NCBI GenBank assembly: GCA_963969345.1
Contig: OZ017767.1
Span: 11,724,471-11,788,470 of the forward strand
DNA from: Turbatrix aceti
Lineage: Eukaryota; Nematoda; Chromadorea; Rhabditida; Panagrolaimidae
DNA length: 64,000 bases
Reading direction: 5' to 3'
Below, piece by piece: positions 11,771 to 21,654 of this stretch. How positions within the stretch are numbered: position 1 is the first letter of the stretch; every line of letters begins with the position of its first letter. Both the position numbers and the translations under genes were made by a program. Under the pieces are notes generated by a model. The model ran no database searches and was not told the DNA's origin. It saw nothing but the letters and a program-made list of their open reading frames with translations.

Positions 11771-11970
11771 NNNNNNNNNNNNNNNNNNNNNNNNNNNNNN
11801 NNNNNNNNNNNNNNNNNNNNNNNNNNNNNNNNNNNNNNNNNNNNNNNNNNNNNNNNNNNNNNNNNNNNNNNNNNNNNNNNNNNNNNNNNNNNNNNNNNNN
11901 NNNNNNNNNNNNNNNNNNNNNNNNNNNNNNNNNNNNNNNNNNNNNNNNNNNNNNNNNNNNNNNNNNNNNN
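11771..11970. other. Scaffold gap (200 N)
   Basis: Exactly 200 N, a placeholder length. The base before it (end of the MITE right arm) is the same base that precedes the second gap at 23548. Confidence 0.99.
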
Positions 11971-11998
11971 ATTCTATAAAAATATTTACATACAAAAC

Positions 11999-12579
11999 TG
12001 ACACCGGGGCGGTCAAGGTAGTCTCCCGCCCGGTCAAGCGCCCCCGCATCAGAGCCCCCTCTGTTGAGGTGGACTCAAGCGATCCTCGCGTGCTCGTCTC
12101 TGTGCGTCCCGACTCGCCTCATCTCGCCAAGCGACGACGCGCCCTCCCGTCCGATGAGGAGGACCTCTGGGAGTCTATGGCCCGAGTCCACTTGGCCGAG
12201 CCCGGAGAGCAGCGCAACTACCCCTGGCCGGGGAACAAGGGCGGCCGCCGTTTCGCCTGGCGCGACCGAGCTGGTCGCCGCCACCACCATCATTATTCCT
12301 CCCGCGACTGAGCGAAGCAGACAGGTCGACTCGCGTCTTCTCTACTCCCCTCGTCCCCAAGCTCTGCGAGAGATCGGCGACTTGACTCGAAGGACGCTGT
12401 GTCCCCCTGCGTATCAGTGTGATTGATTTGTTTAATTGTCTTGTATTTGATTCCGGCCCCGCTCGAATTTCCTCCTCTGAGGAAATTCCTTGATCTGTTG
12501 AATAAAGCTACTCCGGACGACTCTTGCGGCCTACCACCTCTTCCCCCGCATAGCGTGGCATCCATCGAGCTCGGTGCCA
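11999..12579 (+). repeat. 5' LTR
   Basis: Begins TGACACC and ends GGTGCCA (imperfect terminal inverted repeats, TG..CA ends). Contains AATAAA at 12501-12506, preceded by a perfect 10-bp hairpin GAATTTCCTC/GAGGAAATTC around 12465-12488. Equal in length to the 3' LTR, with no difference seen. Confidence 0.95.
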
Positions 12580-12581
12580 AT

Positions 12582-12599
12582 TGGTGACGAGAGTGAAAC
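12582..12599 (+). promoter_or_regulatory. Candidate tRNA primer-binding site
   Basis: TGGTGACGAGAGTGAAAC starts 2 bp after the 5' LTR and begins with TGG, the complement of the CCA end of a tRNA. The matching tRNA was not identified, so this rests on position and the TGG start. Confidence 0.5.
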
Positions 12600-12690
12600 G
12601 ACAGCAACGCACGCCATCGAAGAGAACCCAAATTCAGGTTGGTACAAATTGCTTTTTATTTTCTGAAAAGTGGGCGGGGGTGATCAAGCC

Positions 12691-15600
12691 ATGCCTATGA
12701 TCACAAGAAGTCAAGCGGCGGCGACTGACCCCACAATCGACGACACGGTGTTCATGGAGACAGACCCGCCAGAAAGCACAGACAGCGTCAACGATGATCC
12801 AGATCCAGTACGAGGCGAAGATGAGCAGCAAACCCAGTCAGGTGACAGGGGAAGTCGCAGCTCGGCGAGCTCAATGCATCAAGCAAGCAGCTTTCGCCGA
12901 CACGCAAAACTGCCGACGTTAGGCAAAGAGAGTGACTTCGACATGTGGCTATTCCGTTATGACAGCTGCATCCACAACCTGGGAATCCGAGATCAAGGTG
13001 AACGACGTCAGTTGATAGTCGAAAACCTCACAGATGACGTACTGAACATCATGATCAGCAGAGTTCACCCTCGACGCTTGCACCAGTTGGAGGTCAAGGA
13101 GGTCCTGGATACCCTGGAACGGATTTTCAAGAAGGCTCGGAGCCGGTTGGCTACCAGAATGGCACTCCTCGACAGGCGACAAGGGAACACAGAATCCCGA
13201 AATGAGTTTGTGGCGGATGTCTTCCAACTATCCAGACTGTGCGACTACGCCGAAACCCGAGATTTCAAAGAAGAGGACATCATCTTGACCATTGTCAGGG
13301 GCATCGACGATGAGGAGCTTCGTACATTCCTCATGCTGCCGTCGAATGAAATCAATGGTGTCGAAGACCTGCTCATGCTAATGAAGACGTATGATGCAAA
13401 GGCAGAAGTAATGAAACGAGCCAAGTTTCCCACCTCGGGGAAAGAAGAGACCTCAGCGGCAGTGTGCAAGATAGCGGACCGTCAGAAGAGATTTAGAAAC
13501 TCGCAAAGCACGACAGACAACAGGGCGGAGGAAAAACGCACATGCTACAACTGTGGCATACCGGGACACATTGCAAGGAACTGCAGGAAGCCAGCCCAAA
13601 CTCAGAAGACCAGCAACGCGATCAACTCGGTCTTGGCCATCATCGGAGCCATCGAGGACATCCCACCCTACATGATTCGCGTCAAGGTAAATGGGCAGCT
13701 CATCAGGATGATGTACGACTCCGGAGCAGTCTGCACCATCATCACGAAGGCAACATGGGAGAACCTCGGGCGACCACAGGTGTGGAAGTCAGGAAGATCC
13801 CTAAGGAATTTTGAAGGATCATTCATCGAGATCCTTGGAGAAATCCGCGCAGAGGTGGAGCACGGCGGAATCAGGAAAGTGGTACCGATAGTAGTCGCGC
13901 AAATCGGCATCACAAATCTGTTGGGAAGAGACATGATGGAGGAATTCAAGATCCAGCGCCCCCGGGCAACAGGGCCAACTGAGGACACCATCAATGAAAT
14001 TGAAGAAAGTGGAGACAACGAGTTGGCAAGCTTACTGGAAGATCACCAGGAGGTGTTCTCTGACACACCGGCCAGCTGTCAGATCGAAGTCACGTTGCAC
14101 GTCAAAGAGGGCGCCAGACCAAAATTTTTCCGTGCCAGGAAAGTTCCCCACGCCATCAAAGAAAAAATCGAAGGAGACATCCAGAAAAAGGTCGAAGAAG
14201 GAATCCTCCGACCAGTCAAATCGTCGGAGTGGGCCACGCCAATTGTAGCGGTCAAGAAATCGCCAGACAAGTACCGCATTTGCGGGGATTTCAAGATGAC
14301 ACTGAATCGGATTCTCGACGAGGAAGTGTACCCTCTTCCCACTGTCACGGAGCTTTTGACGGAATGCACAGGGAAAAAGATCTTCTCCAAACTGGACCTC
14401 CGAGATGCGTACCACCAGCTCCCCTTGGACGCTGAGTCACAATCGCTGGTAACGATCAACACGCACAAAGGCCTCTTCCAGTACACCAAGCTCCCGTTTG
14501 GGATCACGTCAGCCACGGCAGTCTTCCAAGGGACCATGGAAAAGATCTTGAGCGGCATTCCCGGAGTCATGGTATACGTCGACGACATTGTGGTCATGGG
14601 AACGTCGGTAGCAGATCACAACAAGGCTTTGAGAGCGGTGCTGGGCCGACTGCAGGAAAATGGTCTTCGACTGAAGGCGGAGAAATGTCAATTCCTGGGA
14701 AAAGAAGCTACATTCCTCGGATATCGGATAAGTGAGAAGGGTGTGCAAATTTCCCCATCCAGATGCGAGGACATGAAGCAGATGCCACCCCCGACAAATC
14801 AGAAAGAATTGGAAGCGTTTGTTGGCCTATCGAATTACTACGCGAGATTCGTGCCAAGTTTGGCAACGAAGCTGAATCCTCTGCAAGGCTTGAGAGGAAA
14901 GAAAGAATGGCAGTGGGAGGAGGCTCATGAACGGGCGTTTGCGGAGATACGGAACGAGCTGACCTCAGAGAAATCGTTGGCCCACTTTGATCCGGGCAAA
15001 GAACTGTTTGTGGCAGCAGATGCAAGTCCATATGGAGTGGGTGCAGTGATCTACCACAAAGAAACGGATGGCACGGAACGACCGATAGCATTTGCCTCGC
15101 GTCGACTGAAAGCGGCAGAACTCAACTACCCACAAATCGAGAAAGAGGCCCTAGCGATCGTATTTTCGGTCGAGAAATTTCGAGAATTTCTGCTTTGCCA
15201 CAGGTTCACATTGATAACCGATCATCAGCCGCTACTGGGCATCTTCGGGCCTAAGGTGGGCTTGGGAACCGTGGCTACGAAACGACTGACAAGATGGGCC
15301 CTCATACTACTGGAATACGAATTTGATCTGCAGTATTGCAACACGAAGCAGTTCGGCAACGCGGATGGACTGTCCAGGCTCCCGAATCCAGAGGGAACGC
15401 TGCCCACAAGGATTGAGGAGTTCATGCTGGAGTCAGTGAATGAGGTGGCCGATCAGATACTGAAGTCCCCGTTTGACATCTCAAGAATAGCTGAAGAAAC
15501 CCAGAAAGACGACACCCTGCGGCTGGTAGCACAGCAGACACTGACCAGTTGGCCGGACAAGGAGCACTATGACGAAGCGCTACTACCGTTCCGGCAATTC

Positions 15601-17253
15601 AAAGACAAGTTATGGAGCGATGGGCAATGTCTTTGGATGGATAACCGCTTGGTCATCCCGCAGAGCCTGAAAGCCGAGGCCCTGAAACTTCTCCACGACG
15701 CCCATGTGGGACGTGACCAAATGCTGATGATAGCGAGAGACCAATTCTGGTACCCGGGACTGGCCAAGGATATCGAGGACATTGCCAAAGGATGTGAAGC
15801 GTGCAACAAGAACAAGAAAAACCCGGCGGCGGCATTGACGGCCTGGAAGCCATCGGAAGGGTTTTTCGAAAGAGTCCATGTGGACTACGCAGGACCTTTT
15901 CATCACCACTTTTGGTTCGTGCTGGTCGACGTCTGGTCCAACTGGATTGAAGTCGTGAAAACGAAGTCCACGTCAACGAAAGACACAATAGCAGCCCTGA
16001 GGCAGGTCATAAGCCGTCATGGATTACCAAAGGTACTGGTATCGGACAACGGTACTGGATTTACAAGCCGAGAATTCGAGGCATTCTGCCTGGCCCGCAG
16101 CATCAAGCATCTCAAATCACCGCCATATCATCCCAGTTCAAATGGTCCAGCGGAGAGAGCCGTTCGTACGTTCAAAGAAGGGGTCACGAAGAGACTCAAC
16201 AATGGCGACAGCCTGGAGGAAGCGGTGCTCACATCATTGTATCTACACCGCGTCACTAAGCTCAAAGATGGGGAAGACACACCGGCGAGAAAGGTTTACG
16301 GAAGGGACCTACGAACAATTTTTACTATCAATGCGGTATGCGGCAAGGAATTCGACCCGGGCCAGATGGTTTGGACACAAATGGTGAAGCCCGGTCATGT
16401 GTGGTGGGAAAAAGGGACGGTTGTCCGAAAAGTGGGAAACGTAATTTACCGCGTTCAAGTGAAAGGGGTGACTCATGTGAGACACCGTGACCAGATCAGA
16501 GGAGCAGAAACCATCCCGATCCAAAAAATTCACGACGAGTCGGTTTCAGAAGTCAACATGCTAGCTGGCGGCGAATCCCCACCGCGGCCTCAACCTCGCA
16601 GCGTCGCGATCCGAGTGTTTAAGGAAGTCCGCGTACCAGTTGACATCGAGGACATGGATACCCCAGCACTGAACCGCGAAAGTGCCCGCATCAAGAAACG
16701 ACAGCGGGAGCTTACCCTCGAAATGGACCGGAAGCTGGCTGACTTGTACCACGACATTGCCGATGTTCGCCACGCGCTCCGCGCCAGTACCCGTTTTTAT
16801 GGACCGGGAATCAGCAATCTGGCGGATGAGGCTCAGGAAGCGGTGAATGGACTCAAAGAGCTGACGCTGCTTCATGGTCGCTTCAGTGCAACTCTTCAGC
16901 ACCGGTCCCGCCTTCGGCAGTCGTCAGCTGGGGGAAGGATTGACACCGGGGCGGTCAAGGTAGTCTCCCGCCCGGTCAAGCGCCCCCGCATCAGAGCCCC
17001 CTCTGTTGAGGTGGACTCAAGCGATCCTCGCGTGCTCGTCTCTGTGCGTCCCGACTCGCCTCATCTCGCCAAGCGACGACGCGCCCTCCCGTCCGATGAG
17101 GAGGACCTCTGGGAGTCTATGGCCCGAGTCCACTTGGCCGAGCCCGGAGAGCAGCGCAACTACCCCTGGCCGGGGAACAAGGGCGGCCGCCGTTTCGCCT
17201 GGCGCGACCGAGCTGGTCGCCGCCACCACCATCATTATTCCTCCCGCGACTGA
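12691..17253 (+). CDS. Gag-Pol polyprotein of the Ty3/gypsy element
   Basis: One open frame of 1520 residues from the ATG at 12691. In order: a retrotransposon Gag region; a CCHC zinc knuckle (CYNCGIPGHIARNC, about residue 285); an aspartic protease with DSGA at about 343; reverse transcriptase with YVDD at about 629; RNase H (ADASPYG at about 776); an integrase HHCC region near 1000 and DDE core (VHVDYAGPF, VSDNGTGF, then Glu in GPAERA). A C-terminal extension of roughly 200 residues has a predicted helix and then a basic stretch. Gag and Pol share one frame with no frameshift. The last ~104 residues are encoded by the 3' LTR itself; they contain KRPRIR and AKRRRA clusters that could act as nuclear localisation signals (inference). 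Confidence 0.93.
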   Translation: MPMITRSQAAATDPTIDDTVFMETDPPESTDSVNDDPDPVRGEDEQQTQSGDRGSRSSASSMHQASSFRRHAKLPTLGKESDFDMWLFRYDSCIHNLGIRDQGERRQLIVENLTDDVLNIMISRVHPRRLHQLEVKEVLDTLERIFKKARSRLATRMALLDRRQGNTESRNEFVADVFQLSRLCDYAETRDFKEEDIILTIVRGIDDEELRTFLMLPSNEINGVEDLLMLMKTYDAKAEVMKRAKFPTSGKEETSAAVCKIADRQKRFRNSQSTTDNRAEEKRTCYNCGIPGHIARNCRKPAQTQKTSNAINSVLAIIGAIEDIPPYMIRVKVNGQLIRMMYDSGAVCTIITKATWENLGRPQVWKSGRSLRNFEGSFIEILGEIRAEVEHGGIRKVVPIVVAQIGITNLLGRDMMEEFKIQRPRATGPTEDTINEIEESGDNELASLLEDHQEVFSDTPASCQIEVTLHVKEGARPKFFRARKVPHAIKEKIEGDIQKKVEEGILRPVKSSEWATPIVAVKKSPDKYRICGDFKMTLNRILDEEVYPLPTVTELLTECTGKKIFSKLDLRDAYHQLPLDAESQSLVTINTHKGLFQYTKLPFGITSATAVFQGTMEKILSGIPGVMVYVDDIVVMGTSVADHNKALRAVLGRLQENGLRLKAEKCQFLGKEATFLGYRISEKGVQISPSRCEDMKQMPPPTNQKELEAFVGLSNYYARFVPSLATKLNPLQGLRGKKEWQWEEAHERAFAEIRNELTSEKSLAHFDPGKELFVAADASPYGVGAVIYHKETDGTERPIAFASRRLKAAELNYPQIEKEALAIVFSVEKFREFLLCHRFTLITDHQPLLGIFGPKVGLGTVATKRLTRWALILLEYEFDLQYCNTKQFGNADGLSRLPNPEGTLPTRIEEFMLESVNEVADQILKSPFDISRIAEETQKDDTLRLVAQQTLTSWPDKEHYDEALLPFRQFKDKLWSDGQCLWMDNRLVIPQSLKAEALKLLHDAHVGRDQMLMIARDQFWYPGLAKDIEDIAKGCEACNKNKKNPAAALTAWKPSEGFFERVHVDYAGPFHHHFWFVLVDVWSNWIEVVKTKSTSTKDTIAALRQVISRHGLPKVLVSDNGTGFTSREFEAFCLARSIKHLKSPPYHPSSNGPAERAVRTFKEGVTKRLNNGDSLEEAVLTSLYLHRVTKLKDGEDTPARKVYGRDLRTIFTINAVCGKEFDPGQMVWTQMVKPGHVWWEKGTVVRKVGNVIYRVQVKGVTHVRHRDQIRGAETIPIQKIHDESVSEVNMLAGGESPPRPQPRSVAIRVFKEVRVPVDIEDMDTPALNRESARIKKRQRELTLEMDRKLADLYHDIADVRHALRASTRFYGPGISNLADEAQEAVNGLKELTLLHGRFSATLQHRSRLRQSSAGGRIDTGAVKVVSRPVKRPRIRAPSVEVDSSDPRVLVSVRPDSPHLAKRRRALPSDEEDLWESMARVHLAEPGEQRNYPWPGNKGGRRFAWRDRAGRRHHHHYSSRD
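16930..16939 (+). promoter_or_regulatory. Polypurine tract
   Basis: GGGGGAAGGA one base before the 3' LTR, the expected place for the plus-strand primer. It lies inside the gag-pol frame. Confidence 0.75.
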
Positions 17254-17521
17254 GCGAAGCAGACAGGTCGACTCGCGTCTTCTCTACTCCCCTCGTCCCC
17301 AAGCTCTGCGAGAGATCGGCGACTTGACTCGAAGGACGCTGTGTCCCCCTGCGTATCAGTGTGATTGATTTGTTTAATTGTCTTGTATTTGATTCCGGCC
17401 CCGCTCGAATTTCCTCCTCTGAGGAAATTCCTTGATCTGTTGAATAAAGCTACTCCGGACGACTCTTGCGGCCTACCACCTCTTCCCCCGCATAGCGTGG
17501 CATCCATCGAGCTCGGTGCCA
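16941..17521 (+). repeat. 3' LTR
   Basis: 581 bp, same ends as the 5' LTR. The first 313 bp are in the gag-pol reading frame up to its stop at 17251-17253. AATAAA at 17443-17448 would end the transcript. Followed directly by the AAAAC target duplication and the GNAT D promoter remainder. Confidence 0.95.
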
Positions 17522-17574
17522 AAAACACTTCACAGAACGGCACAATTTTTTCAAACCGGCATTTTTACGTAGCC

Positions 17575-18529
17575 ATGTATCGACGGATTGCTTCGACCTT
17601 TACAGAGTTTTCTCGTCGGGGGATTGTGCCTGGAGCAAAGACGACTGCATATCAGTCTTTTCGTCTTGATGCGGTTTCGCATTATTCCTCCGTCGGATCA
17701 AAGGCCACTCCGCCGTTGCCTCCGTCGATCAGAATCGAGATAGCCAACAAGGCCAAGCATTACGATCAGTGCTACGAAATCTTGTACAAGGGGTTCGTCA
17801 AGCATGAACCATTGGCCAAATATCTTGGACCCCCAGAAAAGTATGCGGAACTCATAAAGGATGTTCTCGACCAATCCATTGACCAGCCGTGCAACTTGGT
17901 TGTTTTTGATGGCGATAAGATGATTGGCATTTTTGCAAGCTACGTCGTTGATTACGAACCTCCGATACCGAAGAAAATTGAGGGGGAGTACGTTCCTACT
18001 TTTGATCTTACCGAGAGTCAGTTTTTTGAAATGCATTCAAAAAAAATATTGCATTTTAGGTATCAAAAAGGTAGGTTATAAAAACAACTGTGAAAACACG
18101 ATTGTTGCACTGCTCGATGAAGCGGAGCGCGATAAGGAACGCTTTATTCCGGGGTGCAGACGTCTTATGAAGTCAAATGTCATAATGGTTGAACCAGAGT
18201 ATAAAAAGTGAGTTGTCGTGTTGTAAAAAATGAACAAGTATGTTTTTTTCAGATACCGTATCGGTTCACAACTCTTCGATCTGAAAATGGAAATTTCGCG
18301 CAGATTTCATTGTGACTATCATTTGTGTGTTCTTACTGCGCTGGCGTCGACAAAGATTTTTGAAAGGAAGGGATACCAAATTGTTCAAAAACTGCCATTG
18401 GAAAAGTTTCACGCAAACGGTTGCCCTATTTTTGGCAAAGATACTCTTCCCGATGGCAACGATTCAATTCGGCTTGGTATCTATGACTTCCGAAAGGAGA
18501 AAAAATGCAAGTGCGGCAAGAAGCACTGA
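17575..18529 (+). CDS. GNAT-family N-acetyltransferase, copy D
   Basis: Exons 17575-18016, 18060-18207 and 18253-18529 give 288 residues, nearly identical to copy C with the same introns and splice phases. The coding sequence is intact. Its upstream block is interrupted by the LTR element: only about 54 bp of the native promoter remain between the 3' LTR and the ATG, so transcription may now depend on the LTR. The 3' end faces the minus-strand DGAT2-like gene, whose stop lies 93 bp away. D may be the other allele of C rather than a separate gene. Confidence 0.8.
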
Positions 18530-18622
18530 AAAAGGGAAATCATTCATTAAGCAGTAAACTAATTTTTTTTGGACGTTTCATTCAAAAATTTTATTTGAAA
18601 AAATTTTAAACAAAAAAATCTG

Positions 18623-20770
18623 TTAAATAATGTTCAGGTGTTTTTCGGCAGGGATCCCGTATTTCTGTTTGTGCTCTTCAAATAGGTTGACGAGAGTGTT
18701 GACATATTTTTCGTGCGCGGCGTCGATCATTTCTTGGGAGGGATTTAGGTCGTGGCCGGGGTCAATTGGGGGTCCAACTGGAAAAAAATAAATTTTTATT
18801 TCCCCAACTGAAAATTTTGAAAGATGTTTTCAAAAAAGCTTACCAACGGTTACAATCTTAGACGGCATGGGCAAAAATCCAAAATAATGATTAAAAGCCT
18901 GTCTGTGACAGGATTTTGGACCGGCGACCCCGTGAAAAAAAAAACCTCAAATGTTTTTAACCAAGGTTGTAGGCCCCCTTGAGGGATTGTTAAAAAAAAA
19001 TATAAAAAATTTTTCAGATGCCGGATTCTTGAGAGGCTTCTGAACTGTTTTTTTGTTCTGATTTTTCAACCAACTTCTTTATTGAAGCAAAAATCTGAAT
19101 AAAATCATACAACTGTATTTTGGCACGAGGAATCGATTGCCGTATTCAGATTTCCCAAAAAACATCTGACTCTCCCGCAATTATCGATTTTCTGTTTTCT
19201 TCGTCACTTTTTTGGCCAAAACATGTGTATGCTGTTCGATAGGGAGGGCAAGACCTACCCTATCTTAAAGCCCGTTTTTTTTGCTACAAGATGGAAAAAA
19301 ACACAAAAAAAAATATGTCGCTCTCGGTGACCAAAACAGGGAAAAACCATCAAAATGGTCAAAAAACCGTCGTAAAATAACAACGATGAAGCAAAGCGCA
19401 CCAAGAGTCACAGCGTGCGCATTGCGATGCGCGCAGCGCGTAGTTGATTTTTTGACCATTTTGATGGTTTTTCCCTGTTTTGGTCACCGAGAGCGACATA
19501 TTTTTTTTTGTGCTTTTTTCCATCTTGTAGCAAAAAAAACGGGCTTTAAGATAGGGTAGGTCTTGCCCTCCCTATCGAACAGCATACACATGTTTTGGCC
19601 AAAAAACTGACGGAAAAAACAGAAAATCGATAATTGCAGGAGAGTCAGATGTTTTTTGGGAAATCTGAATACGGCAATCGATTCCTCGTGCCAAAATACA
19701 GTTGTATGATTTTATTCAGATTTTTGCTTCAATAAAGAAGTTGGTTGAAAAATCAGAACAAAAAAACAGTTCAGAAGCCAAATCTCAAGAATCCGGCATC
19801 TGAAAAATTTTTTATATTTTTTTTTAACAATCCCTCAAGGGGGCCTACAACCTTGGTTAAAAACATTTGAGGTTTTTTTTTCACGGGGTCGCACCTTCCA
19901 CCTTAATCTGAAATCCTGTCACAGACTGTCTCTTAAACATGCCAATTCCACTGATAACAGCCGGAGGCATCGTAATATAATGCTTGACCGCGCTTTGCAG
20001 CTTTCGAACAAACGTTCCCCGTGCGTTTGGAAGTTGGTGATAAGTCGCAGTTTCCCCAAAACTGTAAATTGGGACTAGATGTGCCCTGAAAACCAAAACA
20101 AAATTATTATTACATTTTTTTGCTTTAAATCTTACCCCGTTTTAATAGCCAGCTTGACAAATCCCTTTCTGGACTTCAATGTAAGATCATAATTATCTTT
20201 GTGCGAATCCAAGGATTCCTCAGCACCTCCAGGAATGAGGATAACAGCGTGGCCTTTAGATTTCTGATTGAGCACGTAGTAGATGGAAGAAGCGTTCGAA
20301 GTTATGCATCCCTGGGCCATGAGCAGTTCTCTCCGAACAGGAAACATAAATTGCATGGGAAGAGTGACTAGTTGCGGCATGATATCGGGAAACTTCTGTG
20401 AAAAACCGGTGACGTCAGAGTTTATATTGATCTGCGCGCCGAAGCACATAAGACCGTGCGGGTGGCTGCCGAAGATGTAATTTTTATCCGAAGGAAGATC
20501 TGCCGTTTTTACTAGCTCCGCGTCAAAATAGTCCCTCAGATGATACCACATCGGAGCGGTCCTCATCCAGGTCAGTGGCCTACCGCCTCGATTTGGCGTG
20601 TCCAAGTCGTACCACACCCAGACGTAGTATACGATCAGGAGGGGAAAAAAAGGAAGCGGCAAAATTGCAGCGAGCAGCCATCCTCCGAATACTGGGGCAA
20701 AGGCAAGAAAAAATATTTCGAAGGTGATGATGAGGTTCGTCAGGTGGCGGAAAGGTGATTCTGATGACAT
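18623..20770 (-). pseudogene. DGAT2-family acyltransferase interrupted by a foldback element
   Basis: Exon 1 is 20770-20136 (a second in-frame ATG at 20791 is possible); exon 2 starts at 20085, is broken at 19933, and resumes at 18890-18844; exon 3 is 18777-18623. Without the insertion and one target copy the frame is 329 codons plus stop, normal for DGAT2/MOGAT enzymes, which transfer fatty acyl from acyl-CoA to di- or monoacylglycerol at the ER. Visible features: two hydrophobic N-terminal segments, the HPHG motif at residues 103-106, and PGGAEES. The 1037-bp insertion in exon 2 adds in-frame stops soon after GIGMF. A minus-strand AATAAA lies near 18590. The first 230 residues could still be made, but without the C-terminal part. 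It may be a heterozygous insertion in a working gene. Confidence 0.85.
18896..19932. mobile_element. Foldback element inside the DGAT2 exon
   Basis: 1037 bp between two copies of TTTAA (18891-18895 and 19933-19937 on the complementary reading). Two inverted arms of about 470 bp surround a spacer of about 85 bp (19367-19450) with no coding capacity. The outer ends share GTCTGTGACAGGATTT. TTTAA could hide a TTAA duplication (piggyBac-like), but the family is not determined. Confidence 0.8.
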
Positions 20771-20791
20771 GACGACTTGATTTGAATACAA

Positions 20792-21654
20792 CAGGGAATA
20801 ACAATGATGAGCAAGTTGCTGGATGGAGTATTTATTGGTTATTGGTGTTGTGGGGGAGGGGTAAGTTGTGTGTGTTGTTTGTGTCCTGTTCGCGTACGCG
20901 GATAACTTGTGTACGTTGTTTGTGTTCTTTCAGTACGCGCACGAGGAATGCACGCAGTCTTATGCGGCGGTGTAGCAATCAATGCTCAATGGTTTATCGT
21001 CTTTGTTTTTGCAAGTATTGACGTTTTCTGTTGTTGCCTTTTTTATTTACACAATGTTAGGAATTTTGGGACTCAACAAATAATTATCATATAAAAACTT
21101 TCAATTCATTTTTTATTATTATAAGAACTTATTTTGCCGGATTTTTATTTTTATTTTTGATTGTTGGATTTTGTAAAAAACTGGAGATTATGCTAAAAAA
21201 ATATTTTGCAGCAAAAAAATTTTTCTGCAAAAGGTTGAATGGTGAAAAATATCTAATATTATATTTACCTGCCGAAAACCACATTACAGTTACTCAAAAT
21301 GCAATTGTGTTGTTTTCTATGGACATGAACATAAACATTAAAAGCTTGTACAACCGATCAAAGGTCTTTTCTCAATTTTTGGCTTTTTAAAATCACGAAC
21401 TTTTTCTCGCTCTGTAAATGTAGTGTTTTATAGATCCCAAAGTAGTGTAAAATCCTTGTCGTCTATTTGAAGTAGATAACAAATGACTAACTTATGTGCT
21501 TAGTCATTTATAAACCAGCACACCGACGCGCATGTAGGCTAACCACATTATTTGTAGTTCTGCCAGAAAAAAAATTTTACTCTCATCAAGGTCATTGTTT
21601 TGCATTTTGTCTGGTCGAAGTCACTTGCCTTTTGTTTGATTTTCTGAATTCAAG
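20792..21654. promoter_or_regulatory. Divergent intergenic region between two DGAT2-like genes
   Basis: The two acyltransferase genes are transcribed away from each other from this 0.86-kb AT-rich spacer, which must hold both promoters. No coding character or clear motif was seen. Shared control of the pair is plausible but not shown. Confidence 0.45.

Larger units (their letters stand above)
11999..17521 (+). mobile_element. Complete Ty3/gypsy LTR retrotransposon, young insertion
   Basis: A 5523-bp element flanked by the 5-bp target duplication AAAAC (11994-11998 and 17522-17526). It has two 581-bp LTRs that look identical by eye, a primer-binding-site candidate, a single uninterrupted gag-pol frame and a polypurine tract. 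Domain order protease, RT, RNase H, integrase marks the Ty3/gypsy group (Metaviridae). It is clearly richer in GC than the host sequence. The insertion splits the upstream block of GNAT D, about 50 bp before its ATG; GNAT C keeps the unoccupied site. Identical LTRs and an open frame suggest recent and possibly ongoing activity. Confidence 0.95.

Noticed and set aside
11739..12311. Frame spanning the N gap into the 5' LTR
   Set aside because: Runs through 200 unknown bases. The part after the gap is the LTR copy of the gag-pol tail, without its own start.
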